A DNA stretch of 64,000 nucleotides, from the NCBI GenBank assembly GCA_035479875.1, contig DATIIH010000004.1, forward strand, positions 1 to 64,000. The letters are read 5' to 3'. Position 1 is the stretch's first letter; every line of letters starts with the position of its first letter. The position numbers and the translations under genes were made by a program. Source of the stretch: PMNU01 sp035479875 (GTDB taxonomy: Bacteria > Patescibacteriota > Saccharimonadia > Saccharimonadales > UBA4665). Of this stretch, positions 1 to 7,629 are shown piece after piece. The notes under the pieces were generated by a model. That model searched no databases and had not been told where the DNA came from. It worked only from the letters and a program-made list of their open reading frames with translations.

Positions 1-1
1 A

Positions 2-100
2 AGACTGGATGAATATATTCATTACTACAACTACGACAGGCTACATCTCGGCATTAACCTACAAACACCAAAAGAAGTAGCTACAAAACAACCGGCCTAA
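2..100 (+). CDS. C-terminal end of an IS481/IS3-type transposase (partial)
   Basis: An open frame enters from the left edge and ends at TAA 98-100, giving 32 residues. The segment YIHYYNYDRLHLGINLQTP is the usual C-terminal end of the DDE integrase core (rve fold) in IS481 and IS3 family transposases, with the YYN..R.H..L...TP pattern. The DDE residues and the insertion-sequence ends lie outside the window, so intactness cannot be judged. The stop codon sits in the loop of a perfect hairpin at 88-111. The family is inferred from this short tail only. Confidence 0.7.
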   Translation, partial: RLDEYIHYYNYDRLHLGINLQTPKEVATKQPA

Positions 101-111
101 CGGCCGGTTGT
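88..111. terminator. 10-bp perfect hairpin around the transposase stop codon
   Basis: Bases 88-97 pair perfectly with 102-111 around a 4-base loop (98-101). The TAA stop of the preceding frame occupies loop bases 98-100. No T-run follows on the plus strand; a short T-run follows on the minus strand. It may be a transcript end or a barrier that insulates trmD from the transposase. Terminator function is inferred. Confidence 0.5.
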
Positions 112-168
112 GGTGCGAAGGTATTGACTAGAGGACGTACCCCTTACGTTTATGGGACTACTTCGCGC

Positions 169-174
169 TATAAT
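169..174 (+). promoter_or_regulatory. -10 element of trmD, predicted leaderless
   Basis: A consensus TATAAT lies 7 bases before the ATG at 182. Transcription starting about 7 bases downstream would begin at or next to the start codon. No Shine-Dalgarno sequence precedes the ATG. The -35 region is weak. Confidence 0.55.
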
Positions 175-181
175 GGGTGTA

Positions 182-841
182 ATGAAACGCATCCAGTTTA
201 TTACCCTGTTCCCGGAGATGTTTCCCGGTGTGCTGGGCGCGAGCATGCTCTGGAAAGCGCAAGACCGCGGAATTGTCACATTTGAGTACATCGATTTACG
301 CCAGTTTGGCCTAGGCCCGCGCAAGCAAGTAGACGACACACCGTACGGTGGTGGCGATGGCATGCTGCTCAAGCCCGAGCCCCTCGTGGCGGCCATCGAG
401 CTGGCTAAAAAGAACGACCCCGGCGCATTAGTGCTACTGCCCACGCCCCGCGGTAAAGTATATAAGCAATCCGACGCCAAAGAACTGGCCGCGCTAGCCA
501 GCGGTTTAATTATTATTTGTCCCCGTTACGAGGGCTACGACGAGCGAGTCATTAATTGGGTCGATCGCCAGTACTGCATCGGCAACTACGTGCTTACGGG
601 CGGGGAACTGCCGGCGATGGTGATGGCCGACAGCATTGTGCGCTTACTCCCAGGGGTGTTGGGCGGTGAAACGAGCGCTGACGTCGAATCTTTCCAAGAC
701 GATGACATTTCGATTGAGTATGCACAGTATACGCGGCCCGAAGAGTTCCGTAGCCTGTCGGTACCAGGCGTATTACTCAGCGGTAACCATGCCGAAATCG
801 CCAAATGGCGCGCTAGCCAGAGTAGAGAAGCCGCCGCCTAG
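182..841 (+). CDS. trmD: tRNA (guanine-37-N1) methyltransferase TrmD
   Basis: TrmD transfers a methyl group from S-adenosylmethionine to N1 of G37 next to the anticodon of tRNAs reading CNN codons, which prevents +1 frameshifting. The protein has about 219 residues, close to the family's usual 230-260, and belongs to the SPOUT fold. It begins MKRIQFITLFPEMF, the standard TrmD start, followed by the G.GDGML segment and the knot region with CPRYEGYDERV and IGNYVLTGGELPAM. I prefer ATG 182 to the upstream in-frame ATG 152 because family homology starts there and a -10 box sits just upstream. Its TAG overlaps the stop of the convergent gene in the palindrome CTAG. It appears monocistronic, unlike the rimM-trmD-rplS operon of many bacteria. 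Confidence 0.95.
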   Translation: MKRIQFITLFPEMFPGVLGASMLWKAQDRGIVTFEYIDLRQFGLGPRKQVDDTPYGGGDGMLLKPEPLVAAIELAKKNDPGALVLLPTPRGKVYKQSDAKELAALASGLIIICPRYEGYDERVINWVDRQYCIGNYVLTGGELPAMVMADSIVRLLPGVLGGETSADVESFQDDDISIEYAQYTRPEEFRSLSVPGVLLSGNHAEIAKWRASQSREAAA

Positions 842-2031
842 GCTGCTACGCCGCCAGACAATCTGCCTAGAGGACCATCATTGCTAAACTGGCTCATATT
901 GAACTCTATGACCCCAGGAAGGTCTTCGGGTCTAAATGGGTGCGTAGTTAGCGAACCAATCAGCCTACTACGGACCCGTGCATGAGTAAGGGCGCCCAAG
1001 CCGTCATGCGACTCATGCGAAGCAATAAACAATCCAAATCTTTTTCCCATGTCGGCCCACTGCCGACGAGCATGTACGGGGTTATCTACTCGGCTTGCGC
1101 CCCCAACAACACGTGAAACCTGTAGTCCTTCTTCAATAAGCCCTGAAAGAACGGCAGAGCCAGTATCGTAGCCCAGAATTGAGTGCCAGAAATTTCTAGT
1201 CGCCCCAGCCAGATCGCGCCTGAAGAAGCTAGGCTGGGTCTGTGCAAGCGGACCGGCTGCCTCTAAATAGCGCACGAAGCTTTGTTTTGCCGACTCCAGC
1301 CACTCTTTTTGATAGTTTTTGGAGCGACCCCATTCGTAGCCAAAATAGGCGGCATGAATGCCAAACCGTCGATTGCGAGTGCCGGGCAGCTCAAACGCCT
1401 GAAGTTGGCTAATAGGTATTGACCCTGTGTGCTGAAGACTGGCTTTTGCAACATCAAGGCTTACTCGTGCGCCGAACGAGTCGGCATGCAGCAGGATAGA
1501 ACCTGCATTTGGTAGCCTGCCCGTGACGAAGTCGTCAATAGCTTGATACATGTTTGTACCGACACCAGAGAGATCTCCGAGGTCGCAAAGTTCGTGTCGT
1601 TGGTTCTGATTATACTTATCTGATAAACCCTGGCTTAACTGGTCAACTACAAGAATCGGTCGTTCTGGCAGCGTCCGTGCCAGGAAGTAGGCCCTCATCT
1701 TATCGTCGATGCCGGTTAGATTCGCCATAAATCCATTAAGCACTATGAGCGGTTCGGTGCCAGTCTCTGAATCGGCGGATTCTCTATTGAGCCAAAGTGC
1801 GCCGAATCGTTGCCCATCACGCGCCCTAATTGCTAGGTCGTCCTTTAGCTCTCGTGCCAGCTCGATTTGTTGCGCATCGGGGTGACTGAGTGAGTCGATT
1901 TCGGCCTGGTAGAAAGGAACTTCTTGTTCGAGGAGGAGGCGGTTTTGCTCCATGCCGAATGTACCCTGTGGTGTAAGGGAATTAACGAGGCGGGTGCTGA
2001 GTGCGTCACCGGAGGAGGCGAAGTAGCCCAT
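838..2031 (-). CDS. Alpha/beta-hydrolase-like protein of unknown substrate
   Basis: This is a 397-residue soluble protein with no signal peptide or membrane segment. Residues 94-200 read like an alpha/beta hydrolase core: PLIVLNGFM is a beta strand plus oxyanion turn, PILVVDQLSQG is the next strand, and HADSFGAR (Ser185) looks like the nucleophile elbow. The usual first glycine of GxSxG is replaced by alanine. A candidate catalytic histidine lies in ASHESHDGLG (His339 or His342). Long insertions separate these elements, so the family cannot be named. Its stop codon overlaps that of trmD in the opposite direction. The fold is inferred from spacing and motif only; hydrolytic activity is not shown. 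Confidence 0.6.
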   Translation of the reverse strand: MGYFASSGDALSTRLVNSLTPQGTFGMEQNRLLLEQEVPFYQAEIDSLSHPDAQQIELARELKDDLAIRARDGQRFGALWLNRESADSETGTEPLIVLNGFMANLTGIDDKMRAYFLARTLPERPILVVDQLSQGLSDKYNQNQRHELCDLGDLSGVGTNMYQAIDDFVTGRLPNAGSILLHADSFGARVSLDVAKASLQHTGSIPISQLQAFELPGTRNRRFGIHAAYFGYEWGRSKNYQKEWLESAKQSFVRYLEAAGPLAQTQPSFFRRDLAGATRNFWHSILGYDTGSAVLSGLIEEGLQVSRVVGGASRVDNPVHARRQWADMGKRFGLFIASHESHDGLGALTHARVRSRLIGSLTTHPFRPEDLPGVIEFNMSQFSNDGPLGRLSGGVAA

Positions 2032-2102
2032 AAGATATTACTATGGTATAAACATCCATCTTTAGCAAGTGTTCTATGATTAAGCAGAGGCTCGCAAACT
2101 GC

Positions 2103-2130
2103 TATACTGAAAACGGACACAAAAGGAGGG
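2103..2130 (+). promoter_or_regulatory. Promoter -10 and Shine-Dalgarno of sodN
   Basis: TATACT (2103-2108) is followed by a strong AAAGGAGGG (2122-2130) located 7 bases before the sodN ATG. This gene therefore has a conventional short leader with a ribosome-binding site, unlike several leaderless neighbours. Confidence 0.65.
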
Positions 2131-2137
2131 AACCTAT

Positions 2138-2524
2138 ATGAAATTATCGTTTATTAAACCAGTGCAGGCTCACTGCGACCTGCCGTGCGGTGTCTATGAT
2201 CCGGTGCAGGCCAAAGTAGAAGCCCAGAGCGTGCAGGAAATCATGAAAAAGTATGAGGCGCTCGAGCACGAAGAAGACAAGTGGCGGGCAGTGTTCATTA
2301 AAGAGGAGCGCCTGGAGTTGGTGAAGCACCACTTGTGGGTGCTGTGGACCGATTACTTTAAACCAGAGCACCTCGAAAAATACCCGGACCTCCATGACAT
2401 GTTCTGGAAGGCCACCAAGCAAGCCGGCGCCTGCAAAAAGACTGTTGATCCGGCCGAGGGTCAAAAGTTACTCGACATGATCGAAGGCATCTCCAAAGTT
2501 TTTTGGGAAACAAAGAAAGCCTGA
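2138..2524 (+). CDS. sodN: Nickel-containing superoxide dismutase precursor
   Basis: NiSOD converts superoxide to oxygen and hydrogen peroxide. The 128-residue precursor carries an 11-residue leader followed by the nickel hook HCDLPCGVYDP at residues 12-22. Removing the leader exposes the His amino terminus that, with the two cysteines, forms the nickel site; the mature chain would be 117 residues, the size known from Streptomyces. The remainder is the helical bundle typical of the family. The maturation protease gene follows 21 bases downstream, so the pair forms a self-contained unit. The leader is not a secretion signal, so the enzyme probably acts in the cytoplasm. A strong promoter and Shine-Dalgarno suggest good expression. 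No nickel transporter is visible nearby. Confidence 0.95.
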   Translation: MKLSFIKPVQAHCDLPCGVYDPVQAKVEAQSVQEIMKKYEALEHEEDKWRAVFIKEERLELVKHHLWVLWTDYFKPEHLEKYPDLHDMFWKATKQAGACKKTVDPAEGQKLLDMIEGISKVFWETKKA

Positions 2525-2545
2525 TCTAAACGTTTCGATAACACC

Positions 2546-2827
2546 ATGTTTGTACTGCGTCGCATTGAAGGTCTGAGTATGGCGCCTACGTTGGCGCCAG
2601 GGCAGGTAGTGCTGGCTTGGAATAGGCCAGCCCGGGTTGACATGGGTGACGTGGTAATTATTCGTCACGATGGGTTGGAAAAAATTAAGCGGGTGCATAA
2701 AATCCGCGGCGATGAATTGTTTGTGGTAGGTGATAACGCCGACGTAAGCACCGATAGCCGCCATTTTGGGTGGATCCGGCGCGCCGATGTGCTCGGTAAG
2801 GTGTGGTGGCCGGCGCGCGGACACTAG
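2546..2827 (+). CDS. sodX: NiSOD maturation protease (S26 signal-peptidase-like)
   Basis: This 93-residue member of the S26 serine peptidase fold probably cleaves the SodN leader to expose the nickel-binding histidine. The catalytic serine box is GLSMAPTLAPG (Ser11) and the general-base lysine is in the KIKRV segment (Lys48). VGDN.....DSR.FG is the conserved C-terminal box. It lacks the N-terminal membrane anchor of ordinary signal peptidases, as expected for SodX, so it should act in the cytoplasm. It sits directly downstream of sodN and is probably co-transcribed with it. No clear Shine-Dalgarno precedes the ATG. Confidence 0.92.
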   Translation: MFVLRRIEGLSMAPTLAPGQVVLAWNRPARVDMGDVVIIRHDGLEKIKRVHKIRGDELFVVGDNADVSTDSRHFGWIRRADVLGKVWWPARGH

Positions 2828-2889
2828 TTGTGATGTGGCCTGCCCAGGCCGTAGAATGGGCGTAACAATATAATCCTCAGGAAGGTACT

Positions 2890-3336
2890 ATGTCACTTCT
2901 CAAACCCTCTGCTCTTACCCGGCACAAGCCGCAAAATATTAACGCTGCCCATCGCGCTGGCCTGGGTTTTCAAGATAGACTCGCCCTGATAATTACCACG
3001 GCAGTCGGCACCATGTATGCTGTGTATTTCTTTATCGTTGGATTAGCTGGTTGGATGCTCTGGCAAGGAGTGGTATCTAAACACCCGTTTGATCCATATC
3101 CATTTGCGTTCCTACTGTTTATGGGTAACATTGTGCAGTTGCTCCTGATGCCGCTGATTATGGTGGGGCAGAACATTCAGGCTCGCCACTCCGAACTTCG
3201 GGCCGACGAAGAGTACAAGACGACACTGAGCAGCTATCACGACCTTGAAGTAGTACTCAAGCACCTCGATGCTCAAGACGAAGAGCTAGTTCGTCAAACT
3301 AAGCTTCTCAAAGAATTGCTCGAAAAGCGGCGCTAG
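2890..3336 (+). CDS. DUF1003 family membrane protein
   Basis: This 148-residue protein matches the DUF1003 pattern: two hydrophobic segments at about residues 40-65 and 75-97, with PFDPYPFAFL between them and MVGQN at the end of the second, followed by a charged coiled-coil tail to residue 148. The function of the family is unknown. A TATAAT at 2869-2874 and an AGGAAGG ribosome-binding site lie just upstream, so it has its own promoter 62 bases after sodX. It ends 4 bases before the convergent gene at 3341. Confidence 0.85.
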   Translation: MSLLKPSALTRHKPQNINAAHRAGLGFQDRLALIITTAVGTMYAVYFFIVGLAGWMLWQGVVSKHPFDPYPFAFLLFMGNIVQLLLMPLIMVGQNIQARHSELRADEEYKTTLSSYHDLEVVLKHLDAQDEELVRQTKLLKELLEKRR

Positions 3337-3340
3337 ACGC

Positions 3341-3868
3341 TTATGAGTCGTGCTTTTTGCCGCCCTGGCCTTGGCCCAGCTGGATGAGTATGTCGCGTAG
3401 TTCGGCGGTCGGCAGCGCCGCTAGGTCGACGTCTTTTTTGGTGGCGATCACATAGCCCTGGAGCAGTTGTTTGATCTTGAGGGCGTCTGAGCGCCACAGA
3501 TAGTTCACCTTATATGGCTTTTTTTCGTCAAAGAAGCGGGTGGCAATCTGCAGCGAGCCAAAAAACGGCCCCACATCGGCGGCAACGTTAAGGATATCCT
3601 CGATGCTAATGCTGATTACCTCGGCCATGCGGAAAAAGAAGCGGTGGGCGATGGTGACCTTCTCGCGGTCAAGCGTAACGGTGTCCGGGAAGAGCGTAAG
3701 AGGGAACACAGTGGTTACTTTGCCCAGTACCTCACTGGCGTGGCCCACGGCTTGCAGTAACTCGCTGGCTGCTTTGCGTGCGTCTGGGGTGTTGTGCTCG
3801 CGTACGGTGGCGAGCGTTGGCAGGCGGCCAATCCGCGCAGAGTATAAATCTTCTGCAATGTTGGTCAT
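3341..3868 (-). CDS. Conserved protein, possible PH-like domain, unknown function
   Basis: The protein has about 175 residues and no signal or membrane segment. I place the start at ATG 3868 because a GGAGG box lies 9 bases upstream and a TATACT -10 (3899-3904) precedes it; the longer frame has no such support. The middle (residues 50-140) has alternating hydrophobic strands such as KVTIAHRFFF, VISISIEDIL and GSLQIATRFF, ending in a helix, an order reminiscent of bacterial PH-like domains. The Lys/Gly-rich C-terminus is likely flexible. I do not recognise the family with confidence. Confidence 0.6.
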   Translation of the reverse strand: MTNIAEDLYSARIGRLPTLATVREHNTPDARKAASELLQAVGHASEVLGKVTTVFPLTLFPDTVTLDREKVTIAHRFFFRMAEVISISIEDILNVAADVGPFFGSLQIATRFFDEKKPYKVNYLWRSDALKIKQLLQGYVIATKKDVDLAALPTAELRDILIQLGQGQGGKKHDS

Positions 3869-3941
3869 ATGCTGTATCCTCCATTTGACGCATTTAATAG
3901 TATAGGACGGAATTAGCATTCCGCGCAGTAAGATATCTTGC

Positions 3942-4871
3942 CTAGACTATACGGCGAGTGCGAGCTACTAATAGAGCGATACCGCCCGGCAGCATCGGTA
4001 ACCAGTAGGTGATGAGGCGGTATAACAGCGCTGTCAGCAGAGCATTATGGCCATTCACGCCGTACGCTACGAGCGCGCCAGAAATGCCCGCTTCGGCACC
4101 CACTACGCCGCCAGGTGTGGGCGTCACCGACCCAACAAACTGCCCTGCCGAAAACACAGCGAACGCTTGCCCGGCCGACAACGGTAGACCGAGCGCCCGC
4201 GCCACATAATACAAAATCGCGCTAAACAACGCCGGCAACACCGCGGCCATTACGAGAGCGCCAATGAGCCGGGTAGGATGCTTGCGGTATGCGCTTAAGC
4301 CGCTGAGTGCCCGTCGGACTGCTGTTAGGCCCCGCTTGCCAAAGATGAGCGCGCCAATGACCGCAACCAGCGCCACCACTGTGACGATAATTGTCACCGT
4401 GTGCCCCGGCACACTAACATGCGGCCACGACACGCCCAGTAGCAGTACGGCGAGCGCCAGGAGAATGAGGTAACCCATGAACCCCACGACGTTGTTGGCG
4501 CCGGCCACGGCTGTGGCTTCGGGCAGTGTATGGCCTTGGCGTTTTAAATATGCGGCATTTAGTCCGATACCGCCGAGTCCGGCAGGCAATAATTTGCCGG
4601 CCAGGCCATTGGCCGCCTGCACCAGGAGTGTGCGGCCAAACAGCAGCGGTTTAATCGCCAGTGGCTGCAAAATGGCGGCGCTTACCACATAGGTGGCAAG
4701 CAATAGCGCTACACCCGTCAAGATGTCCGCTTTATCAGCCGCCATGAGCGCTGGCCCGGCATCTTTGAGTCCGCCAATCTGCGGCAAGACGATATAGAGA
4801 AGCAGAGCAATAATGGCAAGCAACGCTATCCGGCTGGCAGTAGCCCGAGAGATACGACGTAGTTTACGCAT
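3942..4871 (-). CDS. LPG_synthase_TM / UPF0104 family integral membrane protein
   Basis: This 309-residue, highly hydrophobic protein has about eight predicted membrane helices and the family signature TPTPGGVVGAEAGISG near residues 250-265. The family (related to the flippase half of MprF and to AglD/YbhN) is linked to moving or modifying lipids. No lysyl-transferase domain is present, so lysylphosphatidylglycerol synthesis itself is not supported. A TACAGT hexamer 6 bases before the ATG suggests a leaderless start. It diverges from the PhnB-like gene at 4937. Confidence 0.85.
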   Translation of the reverse strand: MRKLRRISRATASRIALLAIIALLLYIVLPQIGGLKDAGPALMAADKADILTGVALLLATYVVSAAILQPLAIKPLLFGRTLLVQAANGLAGKLLPAGLGGIGLNAAYLKRQGHTLPEATAVAGANNVVGFMGYLILLALAVLLLGVSWPHVSVPGHTVTIIVTVVALVAVIGALIFGKRGLTAVRRALSGLSAYRKHPTRLIGALVMAAVLPALFSAILYYVARALGLPLSAGQAFAVFSAGQFVGSVTPTPGGVVGAEAGISGALVAYGVNGHNALLTALLYRLITYWLPMLPGGIALLVARTRRIV

Positions 4872-4936
4872 ATGCTTACTGTACCAGCCCGGAGCCGTGT
4901 TCTGCTACACTGAATAGGTAAATAAGGAGTTCTATG

Positions 4937-5413
4937 ATGGGCAAGATTACACCGTTTTTGTGGTTTGACGACAAAGCCGAGGAAGCTGCTAATTTTTATG
5001 TGTCGGTCTTTAAAGATGCCAAGATTATCGGCGAGAGTCGTTACGGCGAAGCTGGCCCGGGCAAGCCCGGCAGTGTTATGACAATGGATATCGAGCTGCA
5101 TGGCTTGCGCTTTGGGCTTCTCAACGGCGGTCCGCTGTTTAAGTTCACCGAGGCAGTGTCGTTCGTAATTAATTGTGCCGATCAAGCAGAGATTGACTAT
5201 TATTGGGAAAAGCTTACCGAAGGCGGTGAGCCAAGTCAGTGCGGCTGGCTCAAAGACAAGTTTGGCTTGTCATGGCAAGTAGTGCCGGAAGCACTCGGGG
5301 AGCTGCTTGGCGGCTCCGACCCGGGCGCGTCGCAGCGGGCTATGGCTGCAATGCTCAAGATGGAGAAATTGGACATTGCCGCGCTGCAAGCCGCCCGCGA
5401 TAGCAAAAACTAA
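4937..5413 (+). CDS. PhnB-like VOC-superfamily protein
   Basis: The 158-residue protein has the PhnB/VOC pattern: ITPFLWFDDKAEEAANFY at the start, G..M....L.G..F.LLNGGP in the middle, and CGWLKDKFGLSWQVVP near the end. These proteins use a beta-alpha-beta-beta-beta fold for ligand or metal binding; the substrate here cannot be told. ATG 4937 is preferred over ATG 4934 because AAGGAG then lies 7 bases upstream. It is one of four VOC-fold genes in the window. Confidence 0.85.
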   Translation: MGKITPFLWFDDKAEEAANFYVSVFKDAKIIGESRYGEAGPGKPGSVMTMDIELHGLRFGLLNGGPLFKFTEAVSFVINCADQAEIDYYWEKLTEGGEPSQCGWLKDKFGLSWQVVPEALGELLGGSDPGASQRAMAAMLKMEKLDIAALQAARDSKN

Positions 5414-5439
5414 CGCTGTAGTTTACAATCAAAGGTACT

Positions 5440-5904
5440 ATGCAACCTACCGAGCAGCCATCCCTCAAAGTTGTTATCGTTGAAGACAATACCAGCCTTG
5501 CTGACATCTACAAAACCCGCCTCGAAATCCTGGGTTACCAGTGTTTTACAGCTTACGACGGTGAAGAGGCGTTGCGTGTCATCCAGCAGGAGCTGCCCAA
5601 TCTTGTACTGCTCGACCTGATGGTCCCCAAGATCGCGGGCGACCAAATTTTGGCAAAGATGCGCGCCAGCGACTGGGGTAAGAATATCAAAGTTTTGGTC
5701 GTATCTAACCTGAACGAAGCCGATGCGCCCGCAGGCTTGCGTACTCAGGGGATCGAGGGTTACGCAGTCAAAGCCAACCTTACTAACGATCAACTCGATC
5801 GCTTAGTAGATCGCATTTTAAAGCCCGAAGGCCAGCAAGAAGACACAATGCTCGAGACCAAAGAGTCGGAGCGTACCGAGACCTTACCACCGGCAGCAGT
5901 TTAA
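5440..5904 (+). CDS. Receiver-only response regulator
   Basis: This 154-residue protein has a single CheY-like receiver (residues 8-128) and a Glu/Thr-rich tail. The acidic pair is Glu15-Asp16 in VIVEDN, the phospho-acceptor is Asp59 in LVLLDLM, the switch residue is Ser89, and Lys111 is the conserved lysine. There is no DNA-binding or enzymatic output domain, so it must act by protein contact. No kinase gene is adjacent; the window's kinases lie more than 43 kb away. TACAAT 10 bases before the ATG suggests a very short leader. A similar stand-alone receiver lies at 51674. Confidence 0.92.
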   Translation: MQPTEQPSLKVVIVEDNTSLADIYKTRLEILGYQCFTAYDGEEALRVIQQELPNLVLLDLMVPKIAGDQILAKMRASDWGKNIKVLVVSNLNEADAPAGLRTQGIEGYAVKANLTNDQLDRLVDRILKPEGQQEDTMLETKESERTETLPPAAV

Positions 5905-5970
5905 ACACAGACTGTGCGGCTCCAACGTCGCTATGATAAGCAATATAATGTAAAAGCGAGGGTACATTTT

Positions 5971-6504
5971 ATGAACAAGAAAGCTTCAATGGTGATTGCA
6001 GTCTTAGTGGTAGCGGCGCTCGTAGTTGGCGGCGTATTACTTATGCACAAGAGTAACTCACCGGCTACATCCACGTCGTCAAACAGCGCTGCTGCGGTTA
6101 ATAACGCTATACTCAAGACAAAAAGCAGCGCCAGCCTCGGTCAATATCTCACCGACCCGAACGGCAAAGCGCTTTACACGTATAGCGTTGACACCTCCGG
6201 CGTAAGCAACTGCACAGGCACCTGTTTGGCTAACTGGCCGGCATATGTGGACACAGGCGCAACTACTGGCCTACCAAGCGGCGTAGGCACCCTGACGCGC
6301 ACCGACAACAGCCAGGTCCAATACACCTACAACGGTATGCCATTGTACTACTTTGTAACCGATGGCACAGGCAGCCCCACGGGGGATGGCGTAAACAGTT
6401 TTAACTTGGCCAAACCAGCAGCGTCTTCGTCCTCTACTTCAACGACAGACACTACTCCCGACCAAACCAGCACAAGCAACAGCACGTCGAACCACAACTA
6501 TTAG
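5971..6504 (+). CDS. Membrane-anchored protein with Lipoprotein_15-type repeats
   Basis: ATG 5971 is favoured over 5914 because TATAAT and a GAGGG ribosome-binding site lie just upstream. The protein has about 177 residues. An N-terminal membrane segment (about residues 6-25) is followed by a Ser/Thr/Asn linker and two copies of the repeat found in COG4315 lipoproteins: LTDPNGKALYTY..D and YNGMPLYYFVTDG, with the conserved Y-x-aromatic-x-x-D core and the CTGTCLANWP disulfide segment. The tail is Ser/Thr-rich. There is no lipobox cysteine, so the anchor is the helix itself. The function of these repeats is unknown. Confidence 0.82.
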   Translation: MNKKASMVIAVLVVAALVVGGVLLMHKSNSPATSTSSNSAAAVNNAILKTKSSASLGQYLTDPNGKALYTYSVDTSGVSNCTGTCLANWPAYVDTGATTGLPSGVGTLTRTDNSQVQYTYNGMPLYYFVTDGTGSPTGDGVNSFNLAKPAASSSSTSTTDTTPDQTSTSNSTSNHNY

Positions 6505-6521
6505 TCTGCAGCGCGTACGAA

Positions 6522-7160
6522 CTATCGGCCGGCGAAGGCCAGCCTGGGTAGTCGAGAGCGCCACGGCCTAGAGAAGCCTGCAGGCAGCAGTAGCCTGGCC
6601 AGTGATGGGTCTTGGGCGGTGAGAATACGATTGGCGACATCTTCTACGCCTGTGTAGCCCATGGCTGCAAGTCTGAGTCGGTCACCTTTGGACGGCTTGG
6701 CAGGTGCGGCTATTTGAGAGGCAAGCGCTAACTTTGTCACGACCTTTTGCGGATCGGCACACGAGTGGAAGGCTTGCCAGCTATATTCCCTTTTCGACGA
6801 GTCGCATACTAATAACCCTAGTAGTGAGATTCGGTAGCGCATAGGGCCCGCGCCTGCCTTATGCGCGCACTCGTGGTCGATGTCTGCTCGCACTCGGCAC
6901 CTCGCTATACCAAAGCCATGCACCGAGCCAAGGGCCTTATAGGCTAAACTGAGTTCGTATGGGGTCGAAACAAGTACGGCATTCGTTGGTGGCTCGTGTA
7001 GCTGGCTTGCAAAGCCATCGAGCGCGGTGTAATCCGGCATGTCGGCAAGCGACGCATAAAAGCTGTAATCCTGCGCGTCTAGGTTGTCGACGGGGCCGTT
7101 CGCCCGCACAAAATCGACTGCGTCTCCAACCTCTTGTTTGATTTGCGAATATGTTTTCAT
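6522..7160 (-). CDS. Orphan protein with an HExxH-like motif
   Basis: This 212-residue soluble protein belongs to no family I recognise. Residues 96-100 read HECAH, an exact HExxH pattern as in zinc metalloproteases, inside the segment RADIDHECAHKAGAG. No third ligand is obvious and the motif alone is weak evidence for proteolysis. The C-terminus is Arg/Pro-rich. A TATGCT hexamer lies 22 bases upstream of the ATG. It converges on the gene ending at 6504, 17 bases away. Confidence 0.55.
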   Translation of the reverse strand: MKTYSQIKQEVGDAVDFVRANGPVDNLDAQDYSFYASLADMPDYTALDGFASQLHEPPTNAVLVSTPYELSLAYKALGSVHGFGIARCRVRADIDHECAHKAGAGPMRYRISLLGLLVCDSSKREYSWQAFHSCADPQKVVTKLALASQIAAPAKPSKGDRLRLAAMGYTGVEDVANRILTAQDPSLARLLLPAGFSRPWRSRLPRLAFAGR

Positions 7161-7204
7161 ACCTGCGCCGTAACTCCTCAGAGCATACTACATACGCGGC
7201 GATT

Positions 7205-7233
7205 TTGCAGTAGATGGCCAGCTTAGCTATAAT
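7205..7233 (+). promoter_or_regulatory. Leaderless promoter of the VOC gene at 7240
   Basis: TTGCAG (7205-7210) and TATAAT (7228-7233) are separated by exactly 17 bases, and the ATG follows the -10 after only 6 bases. Initiation 6-7 bases downstream places the transcript start on the start codon. No ribosome-binding site fits in that space. Confidence 0.7.
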
Positions 7234-7239
7234 AAAGAT

Positions 7240-7620
7240 ATGAAATTAGTAAGCGTCTCGGGAACCGTTTGTTACGTTAAAGACACTGCTAAAACGGCTG
7301 CGTTTTATGATGCTTTGGGTTTTCAATTTAGCAAGCGCGAGCCCGACCATGTGTCGATACGTCTTAACTGGTTTTGGATGGACTTCCACCCGCAAGATAA
7401 AGAAGACAAGCCAGAGTTCCAAAAAGAAGCCAATCTTGAGCACAAGGGCGGCGGCATGTTTCTGTATATCAAAGTAGATAATGTAGATGAGTTTTACCAA
7501 GGCGTGCTCGACAAGGGGCTTAAGCCATCCAGTGAGCCACATGATTGGCCGTGGGGCAACCGCGAGTTTGTATTGCGCGACCCTGATGGGTACAAGCTCG
7601 TCTTCTTTAATAAGATCTAA
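7240..7620 (+). CDS. VOC-superfamily glyoxalase/dioxygenase-like protein
   Basis: A single-domain protein of 126 residues with the VOC fold pattern: an N-terminal CYVKDTAKTAAFYDALGF helix-strand unit and a C-terminal REFVLRDPDGYKLVFF strand. A potential metal ligand lies in the HKGGGMFLYIKV segment. The substrate is unknown. It is transcribed from a strong leaderless promoter and ends 9 bases before the convergent end of the pilus-locus gene at 7630. Confidence 0.85.
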   Translation: MKLVSVSGTVCYVKDTAKTAAFYDALGFQFSKREPDHVSIRLNWFWMDFHPQDKEDKPEFQKEANLEHKGGGMFLYIKVDNVDEFYQGVLDKGLKPSSEPHDWPWGNREFVLRDPDGYKLVFFNKI

Positions 7621-7629
7621 ATGCGCTCG

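Noticed and set aside
2833..2852. GGCCTGCCCAGGCC palindrome after sodX
   Set aside because: Short stem without a T-run; likely chance in GC-rich sequence.
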